From Alphaproteobacteria bacterium (GTDB lineage Bacteria; Pseudomonadota; Alphaproteobacteria; Rhizobiales; Beijerinckiaceae): a stretch of DNA of 64,000 bases. Positions 17,358-27,556 of this stretch are shown here, piece after piece (position 1 is the first letter of the stretch; the number at the start of each line of letters is the position of its first letter). The notes under the pieces are model-generated. The model was not told the DNA's origin. It worked only from the letters and a program-made list of their open reading frames with translations, and made no database searches. Position numbers and translations under genes: made by a program. The stretch covers positions 32,266 to 96,265 of the forward strand of contig VGDT01000003.1 in the NCBI GenBank assembly GCA_016869595.1, in the 5' to 3' direction.

Positions 17358-18659
17358 GTGACCTCGCGCGACACAATTTTTGCGCTTGGCACTGGCGCCG
17401 GACGCGCTGCGATCGCGGTCATCCGAATATCCGGTCCGGGAGCGGGCGTCGCGCTTGAGACGTTGGCCGGGAAGCTTCCCGAGCCCCGGCAGGCGAGTTT
17501 TGCGATTTTGCGCGACCCAGCGACCGATGAAATGCTCGACCGTGGCGTCGCGCTTTTCTTTCCAGGGCCTGCCTCCTCGACGGGGGAGGACTACGCCGAG
17601 CTGCAGCTCCATGGCGGCCGCGCGGTCGTGGAGAGCACGCTTGCCGCTTTGCATCGGCTCTCTGGTCTGCGGCCTGCTGAACCCGGCGAATTCGCCCGGC
17701 GCGGCTTCGCCAATGGCAAGCTTGACCTGTCTCAGGCCGAAGCGCTCGCCGATCTCGTCGACGCGCAGACAGAGGCGCAGCGCCGGCAGGCGCTTCGGAT
17801 CGCGGGCGGGGCCTTGCGGCGCAAAGTTGAAGGCTGGCGGGGGGTTCTGGTCGATGCTTTGGCGCTTCTTGAAGCCGAACTCGACTTCAGCGACGAGGCG
17901 GACGTCGGCGGATTTTCACAGGCGCGGCTCGCTGAAATGCTTTCTCGCGTCGCCGAAGACATGCGGGCGGCGCTACAGCTCGCGCCGGCGTCCGAGCGCA
18001 TGCGCGACGGCTTCACGGTCATCATACTGGGGCAGCCAAACGTAGGAAAATCAACGCTGATCAACGCTCTGACCCAGCGCGATCTCGCGATCGTTTCGGC
18101 GATTCCCGGCACGACCCGAGACATGATCGAGGCTCACCTCGATATTGGCGGACTTCCGGTCACGCTGATCGACACCGCGGGGCTACGCGAGGCGGCGGAC
18201 GAGATTGAGCGTATCGGCGTCGATCGGACGCTGGCGCGCGTCGAGACCGCAGATCTGGCGCTGTGGCTATCGGATGCGGCGGAGCCGCCGCCGCCTGCGA
18301 GCGACGTCGAAATGATTCGCGTCGCCACCAAGATCGACCTGAGACCAGCGCCGGAAGACGCAATCGCGGTCTGCGCCTTGAGCGGCGAGGGGCTCGAAAC
18401 TCTCGCCGCCGCGATCGAAGCGCGCGCCCGCGCCCGGCTGGGCGACGGCGCGGCGGCGCTGATCGTCAGGGACAGGCATCGCTTGGCCTTGGAGCAGGCA
18501 GTGGAGAGCATCGAAACGGTCATCGGCGGCGGCGGAGCGCTCGAACTTCATGCCGAAGAGCTGCGTCGCGCGAGTCGTGCGCTCGGCCGGATTGTCGGCG
18601 CCGTCGATGTGGAGGAGGTGCTGGACGCGGTTTTCTCGCGATTCTGTATTGGCAAATGA
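17358..18659 (+). CDS. mnmE: tRNA modification GTPase MnmE
   Basis: 433 aa from the GTG at 17358, giving the usual T-S-R-D-T-I-F-A-L-G-T-G N-terminus; the track ORF adds 15 residues. With MnmG it forms cmnm5-U34 in tRNA wobble positions. N-terminal folate-binding domain, then the G domain with G-Q-P-N-V-G-K-S-T-L (G1), D-T-A-G-L-R-E (G3) and V-A-T-K-I-D (G4, variant of N-K-x-D), and the C-terminal F-C-I-G-K active-site motif. Followed at once by a parS site and mnmG. Confidence 0.95.
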   Translation: MTSRDTIFALGTGAGRAAIAVIRISGPGAGVALETLAGKLPEPRQASFAILRDPATDEMLDRGVALFFPGPASSTGEDYAELQLHGGRAVVESTLAALHRLSGLRPAEPGEFARRGFANGKLDLSQAEALADLVDAQTEAQRRQALRIAGGALRRKVEGWRGVLVDALALLEAELDFSDEADVGGFSQARLAEMLSRVAEDMRAALQLAPASERMRDGFTVIILGQPNVGKSTLINALTQRDLAIVSAIPGTTRDMIEAHLDIGGLPVTLIDTAGLREAADEIERIGVDRTLARVETADLALWLSDAAEPPPPASDVEMIRVATKIDLRPAPEDAIAVCALSGEGLETLAAAIEARARARLGDGAAALIVRDRHRLALEQAVESIETVIGGGGALELHAEELRRASRALGRIVGAVDVEEVLDAVFSRFCIGK

Positions 18660-18661
18660 TA

Positions 18662-18677
18662 TGTTTCACGTGAAACA
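18662..18677. promoter_or_regulatory. parS centromere site 1
   Basis: Perfect 16-bp palindrome TGTTTCACGTGAAACA, identical to the consensus ParB-binding site. It lies in the 27-bp gap between mnmE and mnmG, 4 kb from parAB, and near the probable origin. ParB loads here and ParA separates the new origins. Confidence 0.95.
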
Positions 18678-18686
18678 GACCCAAGC

Positions 18687-20528
18687 ATGAAGAGTTTCGA
18701 TGTCATTGTGATCGGCGGCGGGCACGCCGGCTGCGAGGCGGCGGCCGCGGCGGCGCGCCTTGGCGCGCGCACCGCGCTCGTCACGCAAAATCGCGCTCGA
18801 ATCGGTGAAATGTCCTGCAACCCAGCGATCGGCGGCCTTGGAAAGGGCCAGCTGGTTCGGGAGATCGATGCGCTCGACGGCCTGATGGGGCGCGTCGCCG
18901 ACGCCGCCGGCATCCAGTTCCGGGTTCTCAATCGGTCCAAGGGCCCGGCGGTGCGCGGCCCGCGCGCCCAAGCCGACCGCAAGCTCTATCGCGCGGCGAT
19001 GCAGGCGGCGCTCGACGAGACCGAAAATCTGACGATCGTCGAAGCTTCCGTCGAAGACCTGCTGCTCGAAGGCGAAAGCGTTCGGGGCGTCGTGACGGCG
19101 GCGGGCGAAATTCGGGCCTGCGCCGTCGTCGTCGCCACCGGCACCTTTCTTGGCGGCGTCATCCATATCGGCGACGAACGCACGCCGGCCGGCCGTATGG
19201 GCGACGCGCCTTCGAACACGTTGAGCCGACGATTGCGGGCGGCGGGCTTTGCGGCAGCGCGTCTCAAGACCGGCACGCCGCCGCGGCTCGACGGGGGCGC
19301 CATCCGCTGGGAAGCGCTCGAGGAACAATGGGGCGATCCGACGCCCGAGCCCTTCTCCTATCTGACGACGAAGATTGAAAACCGTCAGATCGCCTGCGGC
19401 GTCACCCGCACGACGCCGGCCGCGCACCGGATCATTCTCGACGATCTGCATCGCTCGCCCTTGCGCACGGGGGCGATTTCTGGCCCCGGACCGCGCTACT
19501 GCCCCTCGATCGAGGACAAGGTCACGCGCTTCGCCGATCGCGACGCGCATCAGATTTTTCTCGAACCCGAGGGGCTCGACGACGACACCGTCTATCCGAA
19601 CGGCGTCTCGACCTCGCTTCCGCTGGCGACCCAGCAGGCCTTCATCAACGCGATTCCTGGGCTGGAAGAAGCGCGCATCCTGCGGCCCGGCTATGCGATC
19701 GAATATGATTATGTCGATCCGCGGGAGCTTTCCGCGACGCTCGAAACCAAGCGCATTCGCGGGCTTTTCTTCGCCGGGCAGATCAACGGCACGACCGGCT
19801 ATGAGGAGGCCGCTGCGCAAGGGCTACTCGCGGGGATCAACGCGGCCCGCCACGCGGCGGGAAAGAGCGCAGTCGTCCTCGATCGCGCCGAGGCCTATCT
19901 CGGCGTCATGATCGACGATCTCGTCACCCGCGGGGTCAGCGAGCCCTATCGCATGTTCACCTCGCGGGCGGAATATCGCTTGTCGCTGCGCGCCGATAAC
20001 GCCGATGAGCGCCTGACGCCGCGCGGGCTCGAGATCGGTAGCGTCGGGGTGGGCCGCGCGTCGCATTATGCCGCCCGCGCCGCCAGTCTCGAGGCTGCGC
20101 GAAAGATGCTGCAGACGCGGGAACTGACATCGGCGGCGGCGCGCCGGCATGGGCTGCCGGTCAATCAGGACGGTTTGCGTCGCAGCGCCTATGCGCTGCT
20201 CTCCTTTCCGGACATTACGCTGGATCGGCTGGCGTCGATCTGGCCTGAGTTCAACGGGATCGCGCCTGAAACGACGGAGCGGCTGGAGACAGAGGCGCGC
20301 TATGCCGTCTATCTCGACCGGCAGCAGGCCGATATTGACGCGTATCGACGCGACGAACGCTTAGCTTTGCCGGGGGGACTGGACTATGCGTCGATAGCTG
20401 GCCTGTCGGCCGAGCTGCGCGGTAAGCTGAGCTATCTTCGGCCGCGCACGATTGGCCAGGCGCAGCGCATCGACGGCATGACTCCTTCGGCGCTGACGCT
20501 GCTGGCGGCGCGGGCGCGCCGCGCGTGA
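18687..20528 (+). CDS. mnmG: tRNA uridine-5-carboxymethylaminomethyl modification enzyme MnmG (GidA)
   Basis: 613 aa, normal length. FAD enzyme partner of MnmE. N-terminal dinucleotide-binding motif [12 protein letters not shown] (about 8-19), the [11 protein letters not shown] block, G-T-F-L-G-G-V-I-H, and the R-L-K-T-G-T-P-P-R and Y-C-P-S-I-E-D-K stretches are all typical; the C-terminal helical domain binds MnmE. Start ATG nine bases after parS site 1; the end overlaps the rsmG start. Confidence 0.97.
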   Translation: MKSFDVIVIGGGHAGCEAAAAAARLGARTALVTQNRARIGEMSCNPAIGGLGKGQLVREIDALDGLMGRVADAAGIQFRVLNRSKGPAVRGPRAQADRKLYRAAMQAALDETENLTIVEASVEDLLLEGESVRGVVTAAGEIRACAVVVATGTFLGGVIHIGDERTPAGRMGDAPSNTLSRRLRAAGFAAARLKTGTPPRLDGGAIRWEALEEQWGDPTPEPFSYLTTKIENRQIACGVTRTTPAAHRIILDDLHRSPLRTGAISGPGPRYCPSIEDKVTRFADRDAHQIFLEPEGLDDDTVYPNGVSTSLPLATQQAFINAIPGLEEARILRPGYAIEYDYVDPRELSATLETKRIRGLFFAGQINGTTGYEEAAAQGLLAGINAARHAAGKSAVVLDRAEAYLGVMIDDLVTRGVSEPYRMFTSRAEYRLSLRADNADERLTPRGLEIGSVGVGRASHYAARAASLEAARKMLQTRELTSAAARRHGLPVNQDGLRRSAYALLSFPDITLDRLASIWPEFNGIAPETTERLETEARYAVYLDRQQADIDAYRRDERLALPGGLDYASIAGLSAELRGKLSYLRPRTIGQAQRIDGMTPSALTLLAARARRA

Positions 20529-21163
20529 AAGCAGACGCCGGCCGGGAAGAGGCGCTGGATCTCTTCCCGGAACTCATGCCAATCGAAGCGGAGCTTGAAG
20601 TCTACGCGGCGCTGGTGCGGCGCTGGCAGGCGAAGATCAATCTCGTGTCCTCTGGGACTCTCGACGACGTCTGGTTGCGGCATTTTGCCGATTCGGCGCA
20701 GGTGCAAGCCGCGGCGCCTCGTGTCAGGCGCTGGGTGGATATGGGGTCCGGCGCCGGCTTTCCGGGGCTGGTGACCGCTCTCCTCCTCAAGGGCCAGCCC
20801 AACGCTGTCGTCCACCTTATCGAGAGCGATCAGCGCAAGGCCGGCTTCCTGCGGGCTGTTTCACGTGAAACAGCGGCGCCGGCAATCATTCACCCCGAGC
20901 GCATTGAAAATGTGATGCCAAGGCTGGCCGGCCAAATCGACGGCGTGAGCGCGCGTGCGCTCGCGCCGCTGACGCGCCTGGTCCAGCTTGCCGAAGAGAC
21001 TCTTCAGGAGGGCGCTATTGGCTTTTTTTTAAAGGGGGAAGAGTGGCGAGATGAATTGACCGCAGTCGAAGCGCTGGGTAGCTTTAGCTGCGAATCGACG
21101 GCAAGCCGCACCCGCAAGGGCGCGCGTATCGTCGTCGTCAAGCGCAAGGCTTCCCCATCGTGA
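20525..21163 (+). CDS. rsmG: 16S rRNA (guanine527-N7)-methyltransferase
   Basis: 212 aa, GTG start overlapping the mnmG stop (GTGA). Methylates G527 of 16S rRNA. SAM-binding motif [12 protein letters not shown] at about 72-83 and the R-A-L-A-P-L-T-R-L block near the C-terminus. A second parS site is embedded in the reading frame and encodes A-V-S-R-E-T, an arrangement found in rsmG of many bacteria. The stop overlaps the parA start. Confidence 0.95.
   Translation: MKADAGREEALDLFPELMPIEAELEVYAALVRRWQAKINLVSSGTLDDVWLRHFADSAQVQAAAPRVRRWVDMGSGAGFPGLVTALLLKGQPNAVVHLIESDQRKAGFLRAVSRETAAPAIIHPERIENVMPRLAGQIDGVSARALAPLTRLVQLAEETLQEGAIGFFLKGEEWRDELTAVEALGSFSCESTASRTRKGARIVVVKRKASPS
20857..20872. promoter_or_regulatory. 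parS centromere site 2, inside rsmG
   Basis: Second exact copy of TGTTTCACGTGAAACA, 2.2 kb from site 1 and within the rsmG coding sequence, 0.3 kb before parA. Multiple parS copies near the origin are usual for chromosomal ParABS systems. Confidence 0.95.
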
Positions 21164-21972
21164 CCGCTTCCTCTTCGCCGCGCATTCTTGTGCTGGCCAA
21201 TCAAAAGGGCGGCGTGGGCAAGACGACCACCGCCATTAATCTCGGCACGGCGCTCGCTGCGGTCGGCGAGGAAGTTCTCGTCATCGACCTTGATCCGCAG
21301 GGCAATGCCTCGACAGGCCTCGGAATTGATCGTCAGCACCGGCCGATCTCGACTTATGACGTGCTGCTCGGCGAGTCGAGCCTCGCGGAAGCGATCGTCG
21401 CAACGGCGGTGCCGCGTCTCTCGATCGCGCCTTCAACTCTCGATCTTCTGGGGGTCGAGCTTGAGATCGCCAATGATAAGGATCGCGCCTTTCGGTTGAA
21501 GCGGGCGCTCGCCGAGCTTGCGGTAGAACACGATGAGGAGCGGCGCTACAGCTACATTCTTATCGACTGCCCGCCGTCGCTGAACTTATTAACAATCAAT
21601 GCGTTAGCCGGCAGTGACGCCGTCGTGGTACCGCTGCAATGCGAGTTTTTCGCGCTGGAGGGCCTGTCCCAGCTTCTCTCGACCGTCGATCAGGTCAAGC
21701 AAACTCTCAACCAAAAGTTGTCAATCCACGGCGTCGTTCTGACCATGTATGACCCACGCAACAATCTGGCGAATCAGGTCGCCGCCGATGTGCGCCGCTT
21801 CATGGGCGAGAAGGTCTATGACACCATGATACCGCGAAACGTCAGGGTCTCCGAGGCGCCATCGCATGGCAAGCCGGTGCTGCTCTACGACCTCAAATGC
21901 TCCGGCAGTCAGGCCTATTTGAAACTCGCCTCGGAGGTGATCCAGCGCGAGAAGCGGCTGCGCGCGGCTTAG
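21160..21972 (+). CDS. parA: Chromosome partitioning ATPase ParA (Soj)
   Basis: 270 aa, GTG start overlapping the rsmG stop. Deviant Walker A N-Q-K-G-G-V-G-K-T-T-T (about 13-23) with the signature lysine, D-L-D-P-Q-G-N-A-S-T, and Walker B-like Y-I-L-I-D-C-P-P-S-L. Binds DNA non-specifically as an ATP dimer and pulls ParB-parS complexes apart. The following parB lies 24 nt downstream. Confidence 0.96.
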   Translation: MTASSSPRILVLANQKGGVGKTTTAINLGTALAAVGEEVLVIDLDPQGNASTGLGIDRQHRPISTYDVLLGESSLAEAIVATAVPRLSIAPSTLDLLGVELEIANDKDRAFRLKRALAELAVEHDEERRYSYILIDCPPSLNLLTINALAGSDAVVVPLQCEFFALEGLSQLLSTVDQVKQTLNQKLSIHGVVLTMYDPRNNLANQVAADVRRFMGEKVYDTMIPRNVRVSEAPSHGKPVLLYDLKCSGSQAYLKLASEVIQREKRLRAA

Positions 21973-21996
21973 GAAAGAAAAAGGAGCTTCTTGCTA

Positions 21997-22866
21997 ATGG
22001 CGGAGGAATCGCGGCGCCGGCTCGGCCGGGGATTGGCGGCGCTGCTCGGCGACGCCGCCGCGGACGTCGCCACGAGGGAGCGGCCCCGCGGCCCCCGCAA
22101 GGCGCCGATCGAGTTTTTGCGGCCGAACCCGCGCAATCCGCGTCTTTCCTTTCGCGAGGAAGATCTCGCCGAACTTACCGCCTCCATCCGTCAGAAGGGC
22201 GTCATTCAGCCGATCGTCGTTCGCGCCCTCGCCGGCGTCGCCGACGCTTATGAAATTATCGCCGGCGAGCGGCGCTGGCGCGCCGCGCAGATGGCGGGCC
22301 TCTCCGACGTTCCAGTCGTCATCCACGAAGCTGATGACAAGGAGGCGCTTGAACTCGCCATCATCGAGAATGTGCAGCGCGCCGATTTGAACGCCATCGA
22401 AGAGGCGAAGGGTTACGAACGGCTCGGCGAAGAGTTCGGCTACTCTCATGGCGAGATCGCCAAGATCATCGGCAAGAGCCGGCCCCATATCGCCAATACG
22501 ATTCGCCTGCTGAATTTGCCGGAAGAGGCGAAAAAGCTCGTCGGCGAAGGCGCGATTTCAGCCGGTCACGCCCGCGCGCTTCTTGCCGTTGCTGACCCGG
22601 CGGCGGTGGCGCGGCGCATTGTCGAAAAAGGAATGACGGTCCGCGACGTCGAACGGCTTGCTCAGGACGAAACCGAAAATGTTCGGCCTGCGAAACGTTC
22701 TGCTCGTTCCGCCAAGGACGCCGATACGCGCGCCATTGAAAAAACCCTGAGCGACGCGCTCGGGATGCGCGTTGAACTTCGTCCTGACGGAGAAAAAGGC
22801 GAGCTGCGTATCCGCTATGGCTCGTTGGAGCAGCTTGAGTCGATTTGCCGGCTGCTAAGCGGATAA
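21997..22866 (+). CDS. parB: Chromosome partitioning protein ParB (Spo0J)
   Basis: 289 aa from the ATG at 21997 with AAGGAG about 10 nt upstream; the track starts at a TTG two codons earlier. N-terminal R-R-L-G-R-G-L-A-A-L-L-G for ParA contact, CTPase/ParB nuclease-like domain with G-E-R-R-W-R-A-A (about 86-93) and E-N-V-Q-R-A-D-L-N, then the helix-turn-helix I-A-K-I-I-G-K-S-R-P-H-I-A-N and a C-terminal dimerisation domain. Binds the two parS sites in this window. Confidence 0.96.
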   Translation: MAEESRRRLGRGLAALLGDAAADVATRERPRGPRKAPIEFLRPNPRNPRLSFREEDLAELTASIRQKGVIQPIVVRALAGVADAYEIIAGERRWRAAQMAGLSDVPVVIHEADDKEALELAIIENVQRADLNAIEEAKGYERLGEEFGYSHGEIAKIIGKSRPHIANTIRLLNLPEEAKKLVGEGAISAGHARALLAVADPAAVARRIVEKGMTVRDVERLAQDETENVRPAKRSARSAKDADTRAIEKTLSDALGMRVELRPDGEKGELRIRYGSLEQLESICRLLSG

Positions 22867-22931
22867 ATTTTTTTGCGTCGCACCCGCTGGGTGCGGGGCC
22901 AGGCCTTATTATGCGACGCCCAAGTGAATCA

Positions 22932-22963
22932 AAAAACCCCCGGCTCGCGCCGGGGGTTTTTTT
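22932..22963. terminator. Intrinsic terminator, probably bidirectional, between parB and the double-barrel OMP
   Basis: Strong GC stem (CCCCCGGC / GCCGGGGG, loop TCGC) flanked by a run of A on the left and seven T on the right. The symmetry lets it work for parB on the plus strand and for the convergent outer membrane protein gene. Confidence 0.92.
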
Positions 22964-22970
22964 GCGATCT

Positions 22971-23000
22971 GAAACCGGCCCATCATGGGCCGGTTTCTTT
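22971..23000 (+). terminator. Second hairpin terminator after parB
   Basis: Stem GAAACCGGCCCA / TGGGCCGGTTTC with loop TCA, followed by TTTT. It backs up the terminator 8 bp upstream. Confidence 0.75.
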
Positions 23001-23015
23001 TAACTGTGCCTATGG

Positions 23016-24698
23016 TCAGAACAGCGGAGACAGGAGGCTGCCGCCGAAGCGATAGGTCAGACCCGCCGAGACGACGATCGGATTGATCGGCAGAGACACT
23101 TTGACCGGGATGAAGATCGCTCCAACTGCGGGCACTGCCGGCGAGAAAGCGACGACGGTGGAGTGAACCGTCGGATGCAGCCCGACATATTTGAAGTCGA
23201 CGTTTATGCCCCAATGTTCGTTGAGCATATAATCGACGCCGACCTGTCCAACCGGGCCCCATGAAGGGGTAACCGTGGCATATTGGAAGGTGCTGAGGAC
23301 GCCCCCCGTACCAGCAAGCGGAGCGCCAGGGGTGAAGGGAATCGACCAGGTGTCGTTGTTGACGCGGGTATTCCAGAAGGTGGTGAAGTTAACGCCGACG
23401 CCGAGGTAGGGTTGGACGGCGCCGAAATTGGTGAAGTGATATTGCGCCATGACGGATGGCGGGAACAGCCAGGCGCGAGCGAAGTCGCTAGAGATTGTGC
23501 CGGTGCCCTGGATGTGATGCGGCGTAACGCAGCAAATCGCCTCGATCGCCCAGTTCTTGGTGAGGTAATAGGCCGCATCAAGCATTGGGATAATTGACTT
23601 AGAGGTGTTCGTGCTCGCGCCAGCAATCACGCCGTTTAGGGTGGTCAGGCCTGTCTGTCTGCCAATGGATCCCAAAAGAGGGTGTCCGGCGCCCGAGTCG
23701 AACACCGTGCCATGGCCGGCGAGCGGCATGACGCCGGCAATCTTCAGGCGAACCTGAAACGGCTGATAGCTATCCACGAAAACCGCCGGCGGGGGCGGTC
23801 CTTTGATCGACGGCAGAGCGCCGCCGGCAGTCGAAGGCGCTATAGCCGCGAAGGGGTCGAAGTGCCAGTTCACGCCCGCGCGAACTGTATGAAAGCGGGT
23901 CGGCGAGCTATGGGCCGCGGCAAAGAGAGGTCCTCCCGTGCCGAAGCCAGGCAAGGCATTGAGCGGAACGGAATTAGCCGTTGTCGTGCCGAGATCGACA
24001 TAGAGATATTCGGCCTTGAGCGACCATGACGGGAATGCCGAGGGCGACCACTCGACGCCGCCGCCCGCCGTCCAGCCGACTTTGGTGTTGTCGTAATAGC
24101 CGTGTCCGATGGCGCTTATTCCAGCAGTAGCGAGGAAGTTGTCGGCGAACCCGACGTTGTTGATGACCTGGCCATAGGCGAAACCGCCGGTGCCGTAGGC
24201 CATCAGATTGGGCATGGAAGGCAGGGTGAGGCCGACTCGGCCGCGCACCGTGCCGAACCAATCGACGTTCTTCGTCGAATTCATGGTCAGTATGTGGGGC
24301 CCTGCGCCGTCAACGATGCCAACCGCGGTGTTGCTGTGGGACACCGCGTCAGTGGCCTGAATGTCCGCCTCGACGCCCAGGACGAGCCACGGGTTGAACT
24401 GATAGTTGTAACCGAGCTGTCCGCCGCCGGCGACGCCATGCAGATTCTGGTCGACGCTCCAGGCCGAGCCAAACGGCGCCGCCGCCAGACCGGCCGCGCT
24501 AAGATAGCCGAGGCCGCCTGTTTCCCGAGTGCTGTCGCCGAAGGCATAACCGATGTTCACGCCGCCGTAGAGGCCGGTCCAGGTGAATACGGGCGGCGCA
24601 GGCGGCGGAGCTTTATAAACGGGCAGATCAGCGGCAAACGCGGCGCCGGCGCTCCCGACCATAAGAGCGGCCAACGTGCTGCGGACAAAATTCTTCAT
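23016..24698 (-). CDS. Outer membrane protein: Omp25-like barrel fused to an OmpW-like barrel
   Basis: 560 aa from the ATG at 24698; the track start is 21 codons too early. Signal peptide ends A-A-F-A-A-D-L-P. Residues about 35-295 resemble the Omp25/opacity eight-strand barrel (F-T-W-T-G-L-Y-G-G-V-N-I-G-Y start, R-F-H-T-V-R-A-G-V-N-W-H-F end). After a proline-rich linker, residues about 320-560 resemble OmpW (P-F-Q-V-R-L-K-I-A-G-V start, the A-Y-Y-L-T-K-N-W-A-I-E-A block, terminal strand V-S-A-G-L-T-Y-R-F-G-G-S). Each half is about one complete family member. Function unknown; OmpW members carry small hydrophobic molecules. Convergent with parB. Confidence 0.85.
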   Translation of the reverse strand: MKNFVRSTLAALMVGSAGAAFAADLPVYKAPPPAPPVFTWTGLYGGVNIGYAFGDSTRETGGLGYLSAAGLAAAPFGSAWSVDQNLHGVAGGGQLGYNYQFNPWLVLGVEADIQATDAVSHSNTAVGIVDGAGPHILTMNSTKNVDWFGTVRGRVGLTLPSMPNLMAYGTGGFAYGQVINNVGFADNFLATAGISAIGHGYYDNTKVGWTAGGGVEWSPSAFPSWSLKAEYLYVDLGTTTANSVPLNALPGFGTGGPLFAAAHSSPTRFHTVRAGVNWHFDPFAAIAPSTAGGALPSIKGPPPPAVFVDSYQPFQVRLKIAGVMPLAGHGTVFDSGAGHPLLGSIGRQTGLTTLNGVIAGASTNTSKSIIPMLDAAYYLTKNWAIEAICCVTPHHIQGTGTISSDFARAWLFPPSVMAQYHFTNFGAVQPYLGVGVNFTTFWNTRVNNDTWSIPFTPGAPLAGTGGVLSTFQYATVTPSWGPVGQVGVDYMLNEHWGINVDFKYVGLHPTVHSTVVAFSPAVPAVGAIFIPVKVSLPINPIVVSAGLTYRFGGSLLSPLF

Positions 24699-25038
24699 CG
24701 GAACCCCCGGATTAAATTCTGCGATGACGGTCGACGACAAAAGCGCCGAAGTCACTGTCACGTTGCTCTAAAATTTTGGTAATGCAACCGCATCTGATGC
24801 AAAATTAGGCTGTGAGCTGCTCATTCTTGGCGGCTGTGGCTGTGCGGCAACAATCCTTGTAATCCATGTGAGATAGCTGGCGCCGCTTTGCTGCAGTCGC
24901 TGCCATGGACAGGACCGTAAGTTTGACTTTAGGCAGCCTCACGGCTTGCCGCGTCAGACGCTGCGCAGTAATCCTTTCGCCGCCGCAGCGCGGCGAAAAA
25001 TAGAGAACCGCGCAGAGATTCCACCAATGCGAGGATAA
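24699..25038. other. 340-bp divergent intergenic region, no gene recognised
   Basis: Lies between the double-barrel outer membrane protein gene (minus) and purL (plus) and must hold both promoters. The 93-residue ORF in the track (24805-25086, minus) overlaps purL and has no family features. I see no riboswitch or RNA gene. Confidence 0.6.
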
Positions 25039-27282
25039 GTGAGCGCGACTGAACCCGCCGTCACGCCGGAGCTCGCCGCCGCTCACGGCCTCAAGCCTGA
25101 TGAATACGCACGCATCCTAAAGCTCATCGGCCGCACGCCGAGCTTCACCGAGCTCGGCATTTTCTCGGCCATGTGGAACGAGCACTGTTCCTACAAATCG
25201 TCGCGCATTCATTTGCGCAAGCTCCCGACCAAGGCGTCCTGGGTGATTCGCGGTCCGGGCGAAAACGCCGGCGTGATCGATATCGGCGACGGCGACGCCT
25301 GCGTTTTCAAAATGGAGAGCCACAACCACCCGTCCTTCATCGAGCCCTATCAAGGCGCGGCCACGGGCGTCGGCGGCATTCTTCGCGACGTGTTCACAAT
25401 GGGCGCGCGGCCGATTGCATGCCTAAACCTTCTGCGCTTCGGCTGCCCCGCGCATCCCAAGACCAGGCGGCTGGTCGCGGGGGTCGTCGCCGGAATTGGC
25501 GGCTATGGCAATAGCTTCGGCGTGCCGACAGTCGGGGGTTCAACGGAATTCGACGCTTCCTATGACGGCAATATTCTCGTCAACGCGATGGCGGTCGGGC
25601 TGGCGCGCACCGACTCGATCTTCTACTCGGCCGCTGCGGGCGTCGGAAATCCGATCGTCTATCTCGGCTCCAAGACCGGGCGCGACGGCATTCACGGCGC
25701 CACCATGGCATCCGCCTCTTTCGAGGAGGACGCAGAGGAAAAACGCCCCACAGTTCAGGTGGGCGATCCTTTTTCGGAGAAGCTGCTGTTGGAGGCTTGC
25801 CTGGAGCTTATGGCGTCTGGCGCGGTCATCGCCATTCAGGACATGGGCGCCGCCGGCCTCACCTCTTCCGCGGTGGAGATGGGCGCCAAGGGCAATCTCG
25901 GCATTGAGCTGGACCTCGACGCGGTGCCTTGCCGCGAGGAGGGCATGACCGCCTATGAGATGATGCTCTCCGAAAGCCAGGAGCGCATGCTCATGGTCTT
26001 AAAGCCCGAACTCGAAGAGCAGGCCGAGGCGATCTTCCGGAAGTGGGGGCTCGATTTCGCGATCGTCGGCAAAACAACCGACACGCTTCGCTTCGTCGTC
26101 AAGCATAAGGGCGAGGTAAGGGCCGATCTGCCGATCAAGGAATTGGGCGACGAGGCGCCGGTCTATGATCGGCCTTGGACGCCGACGTCAAAACAGCCGG
26201 CGGTCGACGCCGCCGCGATCAAAGCGCCCTTCTCGAACCGCGATGCGCTGCTCAAACTCCTGGCGACGCCAAATCTCTGCTCCAAACGCTGGGTTTGGGA
26301 GCAATATGATCACCTCATTCTCGGCAATAGCGTGCGCCCCCCCGGCGGCGACGCCGCGGTCGTCCGGGTGAAGGCGGGGCCCAAAGGGTTGGCGCTCACG
26401 ACCGACGTTACCGCGCGCTATTGCGCGGCTGACCCTTATGAGGGCGGCAAGCAGGCGGTTGCGGAAAGCTGGCGCAACATCACCGTGCGCGGCGCGACGC
26501 CGCTGGCGCTCACGGACAATCTGAATTTCGGCAATCCTGAGCGGCCCGAATATATGGGCCAGTTCGTCGGCTGCCTGCAGGGCATCGGCGAGGCGGCGCG
26601 CGCCCTCGATTTCCCCATCGTTTCAGGCAATGTGTCGCTCTACAACGAGACGCAGGGCGCTGGCATTCTGCCGACTCCGGCGATCGGCGGCGTTGGCGTC
26701 ATCGCGGACGTCGCCAAGGCGGCGCAAACAGGCTTCGCGCGAAAGGGCGATACGATCCTGCAGATCGGCGAGACAAAGGGCTGGCTCGGCCAGTCGGCCT
26801 ATGCGCATGATCTTTGTGGACGCGCCGACGGCGCGCCGCCGCCCGTCGATCTCGCCACCGAGCGCAGGAACGGCGATTTCATTAGGCGATTGATCCTTTC
26901 TGGGCGCGTCAGCGCGGCGCATGATATTTCGGACGGCGGCCTCGCCGTCGCGCTCGCCGAAATGGCGTTGGCGGGCGACATGGGAGCCGAAATCACGCAT
27001 CTTCCCGAGGGCCTTCGACATGCGGCGCTCTTTGGGGAAGATCAGGCGCGCTATCTTGTGACGGTCGCGCAGGGCGACGCCGCTGCCGTTGCAAAGGAGT
27101 GCGCGGAGGCCGGCGTGCCCGTCCAGGCAGTTGGGCGCGTCGGGGGCGACGCCTTGATCCTTCCTGGAGAGGCGCCGATATTGCTGACCGAGCTGCGCAA
27201 GGGGCACGAGAGCCCGCTGCCGGCCTTCATGGGCGGCGACGATAATGCGTTTTCGGGCGCTTTCCCGACAGAGGTGTCATAA
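25039..27282 (+). CDS. purL: Phosphoribosylformylglycinamidine synthase II
   Basis: 747 aa, GTG start. Synthetase subunit of the PurSQL complex in purine synthesis, converting FGAR to FGAM with ATP and ammonia. Motifs: [10 protein letters not shown] (about 46-55), [23 protein letters not shown], and the second half-domain block [10 protein letters not shown] and H-D-I-S-D-G-G-L. purS and purQ are not in the window. The next gene starts 2 nt after the stop. Confidence 0.96.
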   Translation: MSATEPAVTPELAAAHGLKPDEYARILKLIGRTPSFTELGIFSAMWNEHCSYKSSRIHLRKLPTKASWVIRGPGENAGVIDIGDGDACVFKMESHNHPSFIEPYQGAATGVGGILRDVFTMGARPIACLNLLRFGCPAHPKTRRLVAGVVAGIGGYGNSFGVPTVGGSTEFDASYDGNILVNAMAVGLARTDSIFYSAAAGVGNPIVYLGSKTGRDGIHGATMASASFEEDAEEKRPTVQVGDPFSEKLLLEACLELMASGAVIAIQDMGAAGLTSSAVEMGAKGNLGIELDLDAVPCREEGMTAYEMMLSESQERMLMVLKPELEEQAEAIFRKWGLDFAIVGKTTDTLRFVVKHKGEVRADLPIKELGDEAPVYDRPWTPTSKQPAVDAAAIKAPFSNRDALLKLLATPNLCSKRWVWEQYDHLILGNSVRPPGGDAAVVRVKAGPKGLALTTDVTARYCAADPYEGGKQAVAESWRNITVRGATPLALTDNLNFGNPERPEYMGQFVGCLQGIGEAARALDFPIVSGNVSLYNETQGAGILPTPAIGGVGVIADVAKAAQTGFARKGDTILQIGETKGWLGQSAYAHDLCGRADGAPPPVDLATERRNGDFIRRLILSGRVSAAHDISDGGLAVALAEMALAGDMGAEITHLPEGLRHAALFGEDQARYLVTVAQGDAAAVAKECAEAGVPVQAVGRVGGDALILPGEAPILLTELRKGHESPLPAFMGGDDNAFSGAFPTEVS

Positions 27283-27283
27283 A

Positions 27284-27514
27284 ATGCCCATGCCAGCCGT
27301 TGAAATTGAGCGTCTTATCAAGGCCGCCATTCCCGACGCGCAGGTGGAGCTCACCGCGCTCGTCAATGATGACGACCATTGGGCGGCGACGGTCGTCTCC
27401 GAGCGCTTTCGCGGCCTTACCCGTGTCAAGCAGCACCAGATGGTCAACGCTGCTTTCGGCGACCGATTGGGCGGTGAGTTGCACGCATTGCAGCTGACGA
27501 CGCGTGCGCCTTAG
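27284..27514 (+). CDS. BolA family protein
   Basis: 76 aa from the ATG at 27284; the alternative ATG two codons on also fits, and the track start overlaps purL. BolA fold with the conserved helix-turn V-N-D-D-D-H-W-A-A-T-V-V and the R-V-K-Q-H-Q-M-V-N-A-A-F block (family R-x-x-x-H-x-x-V-Y). BolA proteins pair with monothiol glutaredoxins to sense or transfer [2Fe-2S] clusters. grxD lies 42 nt downstream, which supports that role. Confidence 0.92.
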   Translation: MPMPAVEIERLIKAAIPDAQVELTALVNDDDHWAATVVSERFRGLTRVKQHQMVNAAFGDRLGGELHALQLTTRAP

Positions 27515-27556
27515 TTTTTTCCTCGACCGGCGCCTTGAACGCCGCAACAAAGGCAA

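Noticed and set aside
18666-19820. 384-aa minus-strand ORF over mnmG
   Set aside because: Shadow of mnmG, with composition typical of antisense translation.
24805-25086. 93-aa minus-strand ORF upstream of purL
   Set aside because: Overlaps the purL start region and has no ribosome site or recognisable features.
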